Assembly: GCA_001414485.1 (NCBI GenBank)
Contig: LLEY01000004.1
Coordinates: forward strand, 558,001 to 622,000
DNA length: 64,000 nucleotides
Direction: 5' to 3'
From: Calycina herbarum
Taxonomy: Eukaryota > Ascomycota > Leotiomycetes > Helotiales > Pezizellaceae
The notes under the pieces are model-generated. The model saw only the letters and a program-made list of their open reading frames with translations. It did no database searches and had not been told where the DNA came from. A program made the translations under genes and the position numbers. Shown one piece after another: positions 32,991-44,270 of the stretch. Position 1 is the first letter of the stretch. Every line of letters begins with the position of its first letter.

Positions 32991-33431
32991 GATTGCGACG
33001 GCGTGGTGTTGACTAGATTTTCGAGACTTTCGCTTTGTGGAAAGTTTGGTGGGGCACCCCTGCAACTTCTGGGCTCCAGCCGATAAGTGACCCCGTGATA
33101 TCGCTCGGTCCGATTATCGGCGATTCGCCGATATTTGGGAGCCATGTATAGATTAGAGTTAAGTTCAAGTTTCAAACATTGGTATATGTATTTCACTTCT
33201 ATTTTCTTCTTCGCTTTCTAGTTTGACTCTTTTATACTCGACTCGGATTTTTAGTCTTACAAAACTATGGACTATCTTGCTTTAATATTAGAGTGAGTTT
33301 CATCAAAATTGTAAGTATATTGTTTGCTAGTACCTATAAATTAAAGAGTACTTTGTTTTCAAATAGCAGGCCACGTATCAATCTTTGGTAAACTTGGTCT
33401 CTTATATTTAAGCATGAAGTAGTTCATAGTA
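32991..33431. other. Intergenic: eIF3d promoter side
   Basis: No gene seen. AT-rich towards the decayed F-box-like copy. Confidence 0.5.
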
Positions 33432-35017
33432 CTAGTCGAAGTCTGAGTATGAGTCCTCCAATTCTCTCGAGTTGTTGTCTTCTATGGTGTAATCGAGACC
33501 GGGTGGAAGCAAATTACCAGGAATACCTTCCCGTAGACGCTTAGTACTCTTCCCAATTCTATTCCAGCTGATTATAGTCTTATAGTTTTTCTTCGACAGA
33601 AGTGGCTTCTCTCTGTTCTTTTCCATCTCTACTCGCTCCGCTTTTGTAAGTGTAGGACGCTTGTCTCTCAGTCTGTTTCGATTGTCCTTTTCCTTAGCCC
33701 GTAACTCCTTTAGGTTAGTGCTGTGTTCTAAGCAGTACTGAGCTCGAGTGTCCGGGAATTCCGTACTCTCTGATACCAAATGCTATTGTGTCTCCAGCCC
33801 GAGAAAGGTTCCCATCTTTAATCGAACTTTCGTAAAGAGAAATAATCAAGGATATCACCTCCTCTTAAGTATATGGTCTATTCAGTATATGGTCTATGCC
33901 AGCTGTCCCAACCAAGGGTTCGAAGCATAGTTCGTACGGCTTTAGCAAACTTTTGCGACTCGCAATCTAATCCAAGCTTTGTTGATACTTTTTCCAAAGA
34001 ATAGTAAATACTGAACAAAAGAGCCAAACCTTCGAACGGCAGGTCTCCCCGGTACCATCGCACTTTGGTAAGCTCGTGGAAGATTGTTATAGACCCAACA
34101 TTTAATATAACTATTGCTAAATAATATAATTCTCTTGCACGGACATATTTGCCTTTCTCAGCTAGCAGCGCATCGCCTTGTTCTTTAAGACTTCTCGCTT
34201 GTTCAAGGCATTCTTCTCCGCTCAATGGAGGTAATGTTGAACCTTCAAGCTCAAGGACATCCTCTGATAATAAGCCAGTGAAGACAATTTTGCACCAAGG
34301 GCTTCTCTCCGTTCCCCGTTTGATGACCCGTCTGATGCCCCTCAAACTATTCGCTAATTTCTCTACAGTAGTCTCTCCGAAACGTGCTTTTGATTGTGAG
34401 AAGTTGAAGACAAGTCGTCTGAAAGGTCCATCCATCCATAAACGTTGGTTAAAACGAGTGGTAGCGGCGTATGAATTCAGTAATTGAACAAGGGTCGGCA
34501 AATACTGGCCTGGAATTATTGCTGCAGAGAACCCGTACTCACACTGGATACAGGAACAATCAGTGCCATACATCTCCCATACAGCAGGATTAGCTGAATC
34601 CATGGCTGCACCGGAAAGAAGCAGAAGCTCCACACTCAAAGCACCATTGGTAGGTATCTCATCACCGAGGAACTTCATAGGTATGATTTTGGAAGCAAAG
34701 TTCTGAAGAAAATGATGGTCGTTTGTCCGAATCGAAACAGGCATATTTTCTTTATAAAAGGAATCTAGTGCTTCACTGCAAATTTGCTTATTGGCGGTTA
34801 TTGTAACGATAGACGGAAGCTCCCATTCCAGGCTTGCCCCATTGCACAAATCTGAATCAAACAAGGGTTTTAAACCGCTGATGACTTACTCCTTCGAAGG
34901 AATAGGAGGAATTTGGCGTTCCTTGAATGAGGTGTTGTTGTTGGCTGACAGCAGTTGGGAGTATACACAGTCTCGGATTTCTCGTGGGAGAGTTGTGAAT
35001 TTCGTTGGTGTCGATAT
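33432..35017 (-). pseudogene. Decayed F-box-like/TPR-like family member with lost start codon
   Basis: The N-terminus reads STPTKFTTLPREIRDCVY, but the start position is ATA (35017-35015) where the paralogue has ATG. A TAA at 34886-34888 follows. Then a long frame (34864 to 33878) aligns with the paralogue through TITANKQICSEALDSFYKENMPV, AAIIPGQYLPTLVQLLNSY and ARSLKEQGDALLAEKGKYVRAR. Next, a 16-bp tandem duplication (AGTATATGGTCTAT twice, about 33866-33898 on the plus strand) shifts the frame and brings in a TAG. A short deletion and another shift follow near 33780 before the C-terminal frame (33779-33432, ARAQYC-like and LTKAERVEMEK). Several changes fit C-to-T at CpA on either strand. Not functional as read. 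Confidence 0.8.
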
Positions 35018-35527
35018 TATTTTGTGTAAGTATGTTGTTGTAAAGGGTTTTTGGTAAGTTGAATTGTGTAGTATGTAAGTGTTTCAAAGTGAAAAACAAA
35101 AAAATTGTTTTCAAGATTTGAGGTGAACTCAGTCACTCTTGTTCCACTCAACTACACAATGGCAACAAAGCTGATTTGTGGGAATTGATTGTTACCTGTC
35201 TAATAGGTATAAAGATTTATAATTCAGTGGGCAGTCTCTCTACAAAATACATCATAAGAAACCTTGGAAATTTAGGACACTTTCTTTCTTGAAGCTGAAG
35301 CTCAAGCTTGAAACCAAAAATTTAGTAGCGACTTGTAATAATTGAATAGTAGTAAACAATTTAATAAATCGGACTGGTGATAGGGGTTCAGTTAGTGTTT
35401 TTGGTTTGTGGAATGGATGCAATCGCTTTTGTTTATAGGTGGATGACATTGTTCCAAGTAAGTACTGAGCCCCAGTTTTTGTGTATCAAATCAATTAAAC
35501 TGTACTCTTCAAACAAAAGTCCAACCC
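35018..35527. other. Intergenic, no gene seen
   Basis: AT-rich sequence between the decayed F-box-like copy and the 3' end of the lyase-like gene. Confidence 0.5.
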
Positions 35528-36957
35528 TCATCTCCTAATCACACCTCCCACCGCTCTCCCAACATTCTCCCCAACAACCCAACTCCAATCCACTCCACTA
35601 ACAACCCCCTCCCCCATTGAAGTCCCCCAGAGTCCCTCTTCCAACTTGAACTCCCCCAGTCCTTCCCCACCACTCCTCGGTATACTAGCCGGCCATGCGT
35701 TATCAATCTTCCATCCGAAACCCTCCTTTACATTCTCTCCACCGAAGATATCATCAATATCCCTAGCGGAAAGTGCAGAGTCAGAGAGGACACGATAGAG
35801 AGAAGTGTTGTTGACTAGTGATTGAGTTGAGAGGGTATAGATTTGTCGCAAGTAGGTGAGTTCATAGATTTGAGGGTGCTGAAAGTTGGGGGGAGTCTGT
35901 GTAGGGAGGAGGGTGGCGAGAGTGCTGAAGCGAGGTGGCGAGGTTGTGGATATGAATGTTATGTGGACCGGTCTGTATAAGACTTCTTCTCTCTTTTCCG
36001 GAACCCCAATTTCCGACTGAAGAATTGACGAGTTCCACGGTGCCGCAAGTATGACATGGTCGAAGGCCTCGTACTCTAACTCTGCACTCTCATTCAGTCT
36101 GGACTTCGTTTCCAGAACCCACATATTGTTTCCCTCCTCGACAGTCTCTCTTTTCATCCCGGTGACTTCAGTGTTCAAGTTGATCTTCGCACCACTCTTA
36201 ACCGCGAATTTGTGCAGAACTTCATGAACTCTACCACCTTCCCCATTGAAACAAGTCTCCCCATTCTCTCTCTTCAAAACAACAGACAAAGCGAGATCTG
36301 AAATCTCCTCGATTTCAGACCCGCATTGTCGTCTAACCTGTGGTCGTATGATCTCCTCCACATACTTTCCTTCAACACCATTTTTTCCCAACCTCTCAAT
36401 GGCTCCCATTCCAGCAGCACCCGTCATGCCGCCTTGTTCCAAAATCCCCCAAACACTACTATAGCTTGCAGCTCTAGAGTGACTAGGAAAAGAACTCTTC
36501 CTCATCATCTCTGTAAAACCAGCTTCCGTACCATCTGGCAACACGGAAGCACGCCAAACAGAAGCTCCATATCTCCAAATAAGCTTCATCCAAGTTCCCC
36601 AATCTACCTTCCCTCGTGGCCTTGGTATTTCCGCAACAACATTTTCGCCATCCCAAAACCCCGTTTTCGTTATTGTGGGTGCGAAATTCTTTTCCAGTCC
36701 GTAGCTAAATGCCAATTCGCTCTTGGCTCGCGCGCGGAGGATGGAAGTATGTGCTAAGCAAGAGGTGGTGAGATCTTCAAGATGGAGTTCTTTTGCTCGG
36801 ATCGAATTTTCGAGAGACGAGGGGAGGGTTAAGCGACCTCCTAAACTGGGGTTTTTATCGAAGATGGTTATTTGGAGTTGGACTTCTTTTGATCTAGAGT
36901 AGGGGAGGGAGATTTGGGAGAGGGTGTAGGCTGTTGAGATTCCTGCTGGTCCGGCGC
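35528..36957 (-). CDS. Prenylcysteine oxidase/lyase-like FAD protein, first exon not found
   Basis: The visible exon runs from an acceptor (CTCCAG) before 36957 to the stop at 35528, about 476 codons. It starts inside the FAD-binding Rossmann loop (GAGPAGISTAYTLSQ), then FDKNPSLGGRL, and continues with the Prenylcys_lyase-type domain: FEKNFAPT-like segment, GGRVHEVLHKFAVKSGAKINLNTEV, FDHVILAAPW and a C-terminal WGTSMGEGVVSGVDWSW. The enzyme family oxidatively cleaves the thioether of prenylcysteine left after breakdown of prenylated proteins, in lysosome/vacuole-type compartments. The phase requires one preceding base from exon 1. I could not find an exon with the expected VAIIG strand between 36970 and the next gene at 37088. 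The gene may be truncated or use a distant small exon. Confidence 0.8.
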
Positions 36958-37087
36958 CTGGAGATAAGTCAGTACTACTTCACAATCAAACATCCATCCC
37001 TCCCCTTCCCCGCACACCCTGATATACAACAATGTAAAAGGAAAACAGAGGATCAAAAATTAGCATCCAAAAACTCGCTTCGATAAA

Positions 37088-37516
37088 TTAAAATCCCGCC
37101 CAAAGAAGTACATCAAGATACCAAACAACAAAAAAAGTCATCAACCCACCTACAACCCCAACTTTTACAATCTCCACCACCCTCGGCACGTCCACAACCC
37201 AACTCTTCCATAAATTCCTCCCCATGATCATCAAACTAGCCAACACACCACCGATAAAAATCCCCATCAAGATGGCTCGAATCCATTTTGATATTTTCGC
37301 TCCTTGCTCCCGGCGATCATGTTGTTGGTTCCATGATCCCCGTGTTTCGGGAGATATTTCTTGTCGACTGTGGAGTGTGCAAACATGTCTTTCATTCGTT
37401 CTTTGTTGCAGGAGAGATGTCTGTTCGTTTGCTTCGTGGGATGTGTAGGGTGGTGGGGGGTCTTCTCTCCTTGTGCTACTTGATTTGTAGGATGGAGGAC
37501 GAGAGGGGCGCGACAT
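37088..37516 (-). CDS. Small two-span membrane protein, unrecognised
   Basis: Single-exon frame of 142 aa. The N-terminal half is hydrophilic and Pro/Ser-rich with a PPPYTS motif. Two hydrophobic segments follow: AILMGIFIGGVLASLMIMG and VGVVGGLMTFFVVWYLDVLLW. The ATG follows an AAACC context. No family is recognised. It lies immediately upstream of the lyase-like gene on the same strand. Confidence 0.55.
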   Translation of the reverse strand: MSRPSRPPSYKSSSTRREDPPPPYTSHEANEQTSLLQQRTNERHVCTLHSRQEISPETRGSWNQQHDRREQGAKISKWIRAILMGIFIGGVLASLMIMGRNLWKSWVVDVPRVVEIVKVGVVGGLMTFFVVWYLDVLLWAGF

Positions 37517-38134
37517 GGTTTCTTGTTTAATCGTGGTGTTGAACTTGATCGTGATTTCGTAATTGATCGTGCTAAATAAATGGCTCGTTATTGAGTTGGA
37601 TTGATGAGGGGTTCATGCGCGGGACGCGCAAACATATTATTGTGGCTGAGGGTTGTTGTGTAACTGGTGACTCGGTGAGGCTGCAGTTGGAGCATAGCCT
37701 TGCTGCCTATTTTTTGGGGGCCAAATTGAATAAGTCACTTACTTAGTACTGAGGATTAAATTAGTGGTGCGAATTGATTTAATTCGAGTCGAGAAAGTTA
37801 TTGGTAGAGTGAAATTACTGTGAGTGTTGACGGCAGCTTAGGTAGAGCTGGGAATGTCTGTTAGGAATGATAGTTCCTATGCCGAAATTGATGACTGTAA
37901 TCATTCTTGGTCAAAGAGAAAGAATCCATATACACAATTTGCGATCTGACTAGCCATGCCTAACAACTATATACAAAACAACCCATCACATGACACATTT
38001 ACCAAATCAATTCCCAAACCTCAAGTCCACGTTGACGAGAATCAATCATATCACACAGACTAAGATCAAATTATCCACGTCGCCATCGAGTAGATGCTCC
38101 CACCCACCACCACACCCTCCCTCAAACCATTCTA

Positions 38135-38686
38135 TCAAGGTTCATAATACCACTCCCTCCCCCCAAATATATCCTCCCTCCTCCCCAGAATATCCTTTCC
38201 CTCCTTCGGTCCACTCCCAGCATGCATCCACCCCAAACAAGCAACAACAAACCCCACCAGCGTCAGCACAACAAAAACCATCCCCGCCATCTCAACCACG
38301 CTCCTAATCCTCATTTTCATCTCCTGTCTCACGCCTCCTATCCCATTCCCAGAAACCATACTATCACTTAAAACCCCATCTTCATCGCCTAGCCCTCCTC
38401 CCATTCTCTCCCCTATCCTTTCTTCCCCATTAATCCCAGAGCCAGCACCAGTTTTCCACCAAGCAGTAGCCTTCCCCGGTATATACTTAGACAAAGAAAT
38501 AGGTGAGTGTCCAGAGCCTACACGTGTGCTAGCAGAAGATAAAGGACTCGTGGGAGAGGGAAGATCGAGGTAGGTTGTGTCCATCGAGGGACGGTTTGGG
38601 ACTATAAGGGAGATTTCAGAGAGGTCTTGGTCTTCGTCTGAGGTGGTTAGGAGACGGGATTGGACTCGGGAGGCGCGGAAGGGCAT
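38135..38686 (-). CDS. Single-span membrane protein, unrecognised
   Basis: 183 aa from the ATG at 38686 (MPFRASRVQSRLLTTSDEDQDLSE). The longer upstream frame starting at 38872 reads like leader sequence. An acidic, Ser/Pro-rich N-terminal part is followed by one hydrophobic helix (VEMAGMVFVVLTLVGFVVACLGW) and a short charged tail. It resembles many short fungal tail-anchored or single-pass proteins, and the function is unknown. Confidence 0.6.
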   Translation of the reverse strand: MPFRASRVQSRLLTTSDEDQDLSEISLIVPNRPSMDTTYLDLPSPTSPLSSASTRVGSGHSPISLSKYIPGKATAWWKTGAGSGINGEERIGERMGGGLGDEDGVLSDSMVSGNGIGGVRQEMKMRIRSVVEMAGMVFVVLTLVGFVVACLGWMHAGSGPKEGKDILGRREDIFGGREWYYEP

Positions 38687-39108
38687 TTTGATATATGTAT
38701 ATGTTTCTTTCTTTGCTTGACAGGGAGAGATGGTGTTGGGTTTAGTTAATATTTCTGGGTTGATTGATGAGTGGTGTATATTAACTTTGGGGTGAAGTGA
38801 AAATAGGTAGGGTGGTTGGAAATTGTGCTGAATCGAGGAACAACAGGTTGCTCTTAGTACCTCTGTAAACACAGATTGATGTTATGTTCCAGAAGGTAGA
38901 CATTGAAAAGCCCCCAGATTTCTTTGTGCCTCGCCACTTGCCATTCTAAAATCGGGCTTGAATAGAAGAAAAGTCGGAGTTCACAACAAAGAAACAAAGG
39001 ACTACTCTTCTGGAAAATATCTTAATTGGTGTCCTGTAGTGAAGGGGCTATCGGCTACGGAAAAATGTTTAGCCACGTTCTGTGACTATCCCTTACTTAC
39101 TCGCGATT

Positions 39109-40094
39109 TTAGTATGCGATCTTGGTACGCGAAACTTGTTGTCGCGACCACTCTTCTCTCTTCTCCTCCAAGAACTCCCCCTTTTCAATCCATCGTTTTT
39201 CTAGCCATTTGGCTAATCCCGCATCGTCCATTGGTAAATCGACCAACAGGATTCTCTTTACATGTACATGGAATTTATAACCTCTCTTTCCGCTCAAGTC
39301 GCCGCGACTCAGCGACTCCCATATTGTTGGCGCTTCCAAGAATTTGTTTCCGTGTCCGTATGCGATGGTCATATCGTACACGGCTTTGACGTGAGTCGCT
39401 TTGCGCAAGTGCTGCACGGTGGTAACGAAGCCTTTCGTTCGTGGGTATAGGAGATGTTTTGGGAGGGGTCTATCGTTTTCTTTGCACCATTCTTTCGCGA
39501 TTTCGTATTTCTTGGGGGTATATCGCGTTGCTTCGCTGAAACTAATCAACCCTGGCAAGTTGTCAGTTGGTTGATGGTTTCTGCAAGCTCAATTCTGGAC
39601 TCACAGGTTGGCCATTTCTTCACCACCACTCCAGAGAAAACGCGATCCAATTCCTTCTTATCCTTCAACCAGTTCCTGCTGACCATTGGCATACCCATGG
39701 CCCAGATTCCCCAACCCAGCAATGGAACCCAGCGCAGTTCTATTTTCGAGAACCAGCGACAACGTCCCAGCATGCCTGCGCGCACAGCCAATGCTTGAAT
39801 CATGTAAAAGTCGGTCCAGGAAACATGGTTGGAGATGACAATGGCCGATTCTCCTTCTGGCAGTTCATCACCGGAGATATTGATCTTTCCACCATTGAAG
39901 ACTTCGAATATGGCTTGGATCCAATTCCAATTGCTGAATGCGACGGCCGAGGAGGCGTCGTAGACAAAATTGGGGAAGAAATAGCTGACGGGCAAGAGAA
40001 GTGAGAGAATGAGATCCATGATCACCAAGTACAATGCCCATGGCCCGACCAGCAAGAGGCCGCGCAAGAAGAAGAAGAAATCCCCGACGGCCAT
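39109..40094 (-). CDS. 1-acyl-sn-glycerol-3-phosphate acyltransferase-like protein (LPLAT)
   Basis: Exons 40094-39605 and 39551-39109 join as WPTWLISFSEATRYTP, giving 310 aa. The catalytic HxxxxD motif is at residues 90-95 (NHVSWTDF), followed by the glycerolipid-binding FSEATRY block. N-terminal hydrophobic segments (LLLVGPWALYLVIMDLILSLLLP) suggest an endoplasmic-reticulum membrane enzyme. The family transfers an acyl chain to lysophospholipid. The layout is like the yeast CST26/PSI1 and plant/animal LCLAT types, acting in phosphatidylinositol or cardiolipin remodelling. The exact substrate cannot be told. Both splice sites are standard. Confidence 0.9.
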
Positions 40095-41860
40095 TTTTAA
40101 TTATTTTGTTGAGCCGCCTGAGGGATGGAGGAAGATGGTGGAGGTTGAATTGTTGTTGGCGGTCAACAGGCCCATCTTTCTCTCCTGCATGTGAAGCCTC
40201 TCCGATACCCCCACCTCGCCCACCTCGCACTACCTTGGCTGCCCGCTAGGTACGGGGAAAGAGCGTTTCGAGGTACCAGTACGGAGATACAAGTTGGAAC
40301 ACATCTTTTAATTCTCGTCAACCATCGATGGCCCGAATGAACCGAAATTCAGATAAATGAACCAGTCAAGGCGGCCAATGCCCAGATTCGTGGGGCAGAG
40401 CATCTTGGATTTCCAGATGGAAGTCGAGCTTCCGAAATCACGATGGTGTGGTTGATAGGTAGGACGAGGGGAATACTTTAGAGGTCACCATTTTCCCTCT
40501 GGCTGTTTAATTTCCTGGCTCTTGTTTTCTGTTATTTAAGAGTGATAATACTCTATATCGGAAACAAGGTTCGAGGTTGAAATAATGGTTCTTCGGCTCC
40601 AGCTGATAAACTCTAAGTCTCCAGCTTTTAGTCCAAAATCCAGATTGCGGGGAAGTTTGAACTCCGAGGACAACTTGTACGTCTACCTACTTTCTCATAC
40701 TCGAGTACAGGACTCGTACGAGTATCCGGGATTATCGTCACACAGGAGATATTTGCATGTCATATGAGCCAAGCTCCTTATATACTGATCGTGCGATTAG
40801 TAAAGTGCTTTCGAGTTTTCCCCGGTACCTGCACCAACCTGAATGGATAGAGCAGCTGTAGGAACCCAACTAGGCAGCTTACTTTGCAGGTGCACAGCAC
40901 AGCAAGGTCACATACACCTTGGAAACCAAGTGGTTACCAATAAAAAGTCCAGAACACTGTCTGAATAAGCCTGGGCAGCTGGAAATGCCTTACTCGTTAG
41001 GGGGAGCGGGGCTGGACCACCATCTGCCCGCTTATGCTTCTTTTCAGGTTCATCCGCTACCATTTCCAGCCTTCCATTGCCTTCTTCCGTAAGAATTGTT
41101 TCTTTTCTCCCTGCTTCCTCACTGTGCAATTGTTTCGCCGACCACGTACCAGTTGTTGTGTCTGGCCTGCCTGCCTCTCTAACCTCCCCGCAACTTCAAT
41201 ATATTGCGAATCCATGAGAGTCTTCGATTTGTTGGTCCCGACAAAGCCAAGTTCTCTTCAGCAAACCCCGAATCACTATACATCGCAGTAAGAACTGCTA
41301 TATCAATCCAATCGTTGTGTTTCCGTTGCTGCACTGCCTCCACGAGTGAGCGTCGAGAGAGGAAGCCAGCACCCGGGTGGGCCGTACGCTTTCTGCATTG
41401 TTTATGAATGGACGCATCCTCCTGTTCAATCCAATTCTAAATAACACAATTACATCGTCATCTCCTCGTACTTTCTGCTTTAGAAACATACAAAAGAACA
41501 GCACACCCGTCGCGATTCAACAGCTTCCCCGAATTTACAAATTCGATAAGGTTGGCAACATCCTTGCAGCGACCAACCGCTTCTCATTCTCGTGGTCCCC
41601 GACTCCAACGACCACAATCAATTCCAAATACTCTCTCCCCACCACCCCCGCCACAACATTTACTCGCACGGCGTCGCAACACATCTCCCATTTGAGCCAC
41701 GACCAGTCAGTAAAGACACTACATCCCCGCAGTATTGGTACGTCATGCACCATGTCTCTCGTACCATCATCATCCACTCCATTGCGCTGCCCTCAAAAGA
41801 AGGCGTTTTGTGGCATTGGACATTGACCACCACCACTCTCGATCTGACAGTTAATGGAAC
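40095..41860. other. Divergent promoter and leader region
   Basis: Lies between the acyltransferase (minus) and the bZIP gene (plus). Reading frames inside it (for example 41377-41826) look like leader sequence with CT/CA-rich tracts typical of fungal 5' UTRs, not proteins. Confidence 0.5.
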
Positions 41861-43267
41861 ATGGCTAACAACGATCGGACAAATCAGCAGGTTGACCAAC
41901 ACGATTCTGGCTTGAGCCCCGACTCGCAAGATCACAGAGACATGTCTCTCCCCTCTCCCGTCGATCAACATGGCAATAAGCTTAGTGGAAGTGGGTATGG
42001 CAGCAGCGGCCAGTCAGATAGTGGAAAGAGCCCGCTTTCAATGAGCTTGGGCTTTCTAAAGAACCTCACCGAGAAGAAATCCACCCGTGGTATGTATTTG
42101 GAACTATTAAAAGAATGGTTACACGGCTGATCCTTCGCAGTTGACGGTCAGCCACCAAAAAGAAGAGGCCCTAAGCCTGACAGCAAACCTGCATTAACGA
42201 GACGACAAGAACTGAATAGGCAGGCACAGCGGTAAGACCCACTTACTCTGCATATTGGCTTCATCGCTAATTCCAAATAGCACCCACCGCGAGCGAAAGG
42301 AATTGTATATCAAAGCGCTCGAACAGGAAGTCATCCACCTCAAGGAAAAATACACTATGGTTACTCGAAGCAAAGATTCCCTAGCCGAAGAAAATCGCCA
42401 GTTGAAACAATTGTTGGCTCAACATGGCATACCATGGACTGGTACTGGAGGTGTCGATGAACTAGCCCAACAAGCCAACACCGGTTACACCTCCAGCGGC
42501 AGCATATCAGGAAGCTACGCGCCAGGTTCTCAAACATACAGTCCGCCTCCTCTAACCAACTCCTCAAACTCGAACCCGCAATTCACAAACCAGTCTCCGG
42601 CTAGTATGAACAGATCAAACGGTGGCAGAAGTATGGCTCAACAGCAAGTTCAACCAGGGGTTGATTATGATCAAGCGGGCATTGATTTTGTCTTAACGTA
42701 CGCCGATCCTTCAAGAGCCTACATGTCGCCTCCCCCACAAAACTGACGGCGGAATTTGCGCACGCACAGGCTCGAACGACCATGCATGAACCATCTAGAC
42801 ATCCTCGTCGAGCTATCCAGTAACGATGGAGGCCCAATGTGTGGTCATTCCCTGATGGCTTCCTGTCCTCCGGCGGTAAAAGTTGAAACCGATATCCCAT
42901 TTGGCCACGGACCGAGGCAGAATCCAGAAGCACAAAAGACTTGGGACCTATCGAAGACGGACCTGGCAAATCTACTCGATTTGAGTAAGCGACTTGATCT
43001 GGATGGGGAGATCACTCCTGTGATGGCTTGGGGGATGATCTTAGCTCATCCGAGATTCTCGGAGTTGAGACCTGAACATTTTACGAAGATGTCACAGGAA
43101 CTTGTGAATAAAATCCGTTGTTATGGGTATGTTTTTACCGTTCTTGGTGTCGGTTATTTCTTGCTGACAACCTTACTAGATTCGGTGCCGTACTGGAAGA
43201 ATTCGAGGTTCGAGATGCCTTGGCGAGTGTTTTTCACAGCGAGTCAGATGTGCCTATGATGTATTAG
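41861..43267 (+). CDS. bZIP transcription factor
   Basis: Five exons: 41861-42089, 42141-42231, 42281-42697, 42770-43126 and 43180-43267 give 393 aa. The basic region KRRGPKPDSKPALTRRQELN continues into RQAQRTHRERKELYIKALE and holds the N-x7-R signature (NRQAQRTHR). It is followed by a heptad zipper (LEQEVIHLKEKYTMV). A Ser/Gln-rich middle leads to a Cys/His-containing C-terminal part (LERPCMNH and CGHSLMASCPP) that is typical of a subgroup of fungal bZIPs. Intron 3 (42698-42769) is essential: without its removal a TGA ends the protein after MSPPPQN. Splicing gives IDFVLTLERPCMNH. It should act in the nucleus; target genes are unknown. Confidence 0.92.
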
Positions 43268-44270
43268 TCTCATGAGGAAAAGTTAGCGAGTTATGTACAC
43301 GTATTTACGTAGGTTGATGATGGCGTCGGCGTAATGGACTGGATAGTAGTATATCACTTTGAAATTGGAACCAGCCTGTTTTCAACTACTTCAAAAACTT
43401 CAATCAAGTCTCTGATCTACTTTATTTCTCTCCTAACTCGATCTCCGATTCGCTTCTTTTTGGTACTACCCACTTTGGTTTATCGTTTCCTTTTCTTACA
43501 TCTATTGCGTTATTGAATTGCTTGAGAAAACTGAACACGGAACTCTAGGCACTTACCTCACAGAAATCCAGAGTTAAAGAATACTCACGAAGCTAATAGC
43601 TAAACAAAATAATAAGAGCAATGCCATACCTATAAATACACCCACATTCCCAACACCCCTCGCCCTCCAATCCTTCCAATCAACAGCTAGCACTTCGAAG
43701 TCATGGTTTGCTGAGAGAGATTCTATTCGATATAGAAATCTAATGTCCTTGAGTTTCCCCCCGAGTACATACAGATTCCTTCCAGTACCACAACTACCGA
43801 CAACAACACAATCCCCGACAGCGCCCCCAAAATTGACGGCAAAAACACAAACAACCACCAACGATTTCCACACCCCGTCTGGGACAGTAAAAGCGGCACC
43901 AAATAGCTCTCATTGTTCAAACCTTTTGCGGTTGATTATTCCAAAGAACATAGGATAATGCTCTAAATCTTCTTGAATTTTAGATCAAAATGATACTTGG
44001 AAATAACCTAGAAAGTTGGAGTAAAAAGTGACATCCACGGCTGCTTTCAATGTCCATGGTGACCGACCCAAAACAGTAACTTCACTTTCAAATCTTGGGC
44101 CATATCAATGTGACTGGGGCAGAATTGAGGATCAATTCAGAGAGGAAAGTACAAAGAGAAAGAATACAATAGTGCGCGTTCTAAGTGTTATATGGTAAAG
44201 TTATCATGCCAACTAATATTCTATGTACAAGCAGCTGTGTCACCAGTCTTTCGAGTCTCAATTGATTGAA
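43268..44270. other. Intergenic; a weak hydrophobic frame only
   Basis: A minus-strand frame at 43574-43873 (99 codons) starts MWKSLVVVCVFAVNFGGAVG, which looks like a signal peptide. It ends with a hydrophobic helix (VGVFIGMALLLLFCLAISFV). A second overlapping hydrophobic frame lies at 43723-43920. It may be a small membrane-protein gene or part of one with an unresolved first exon, and I cannot decide. Confidence 0.3.

Noticed and set aside
41377..41826. 149-codon plus-strand frame before the bZIP gene
   Set aside because: Composition is that of a fungal 5' UTR, it overlaps nothing conserved, and the bZIP start at 41861 is well supported.
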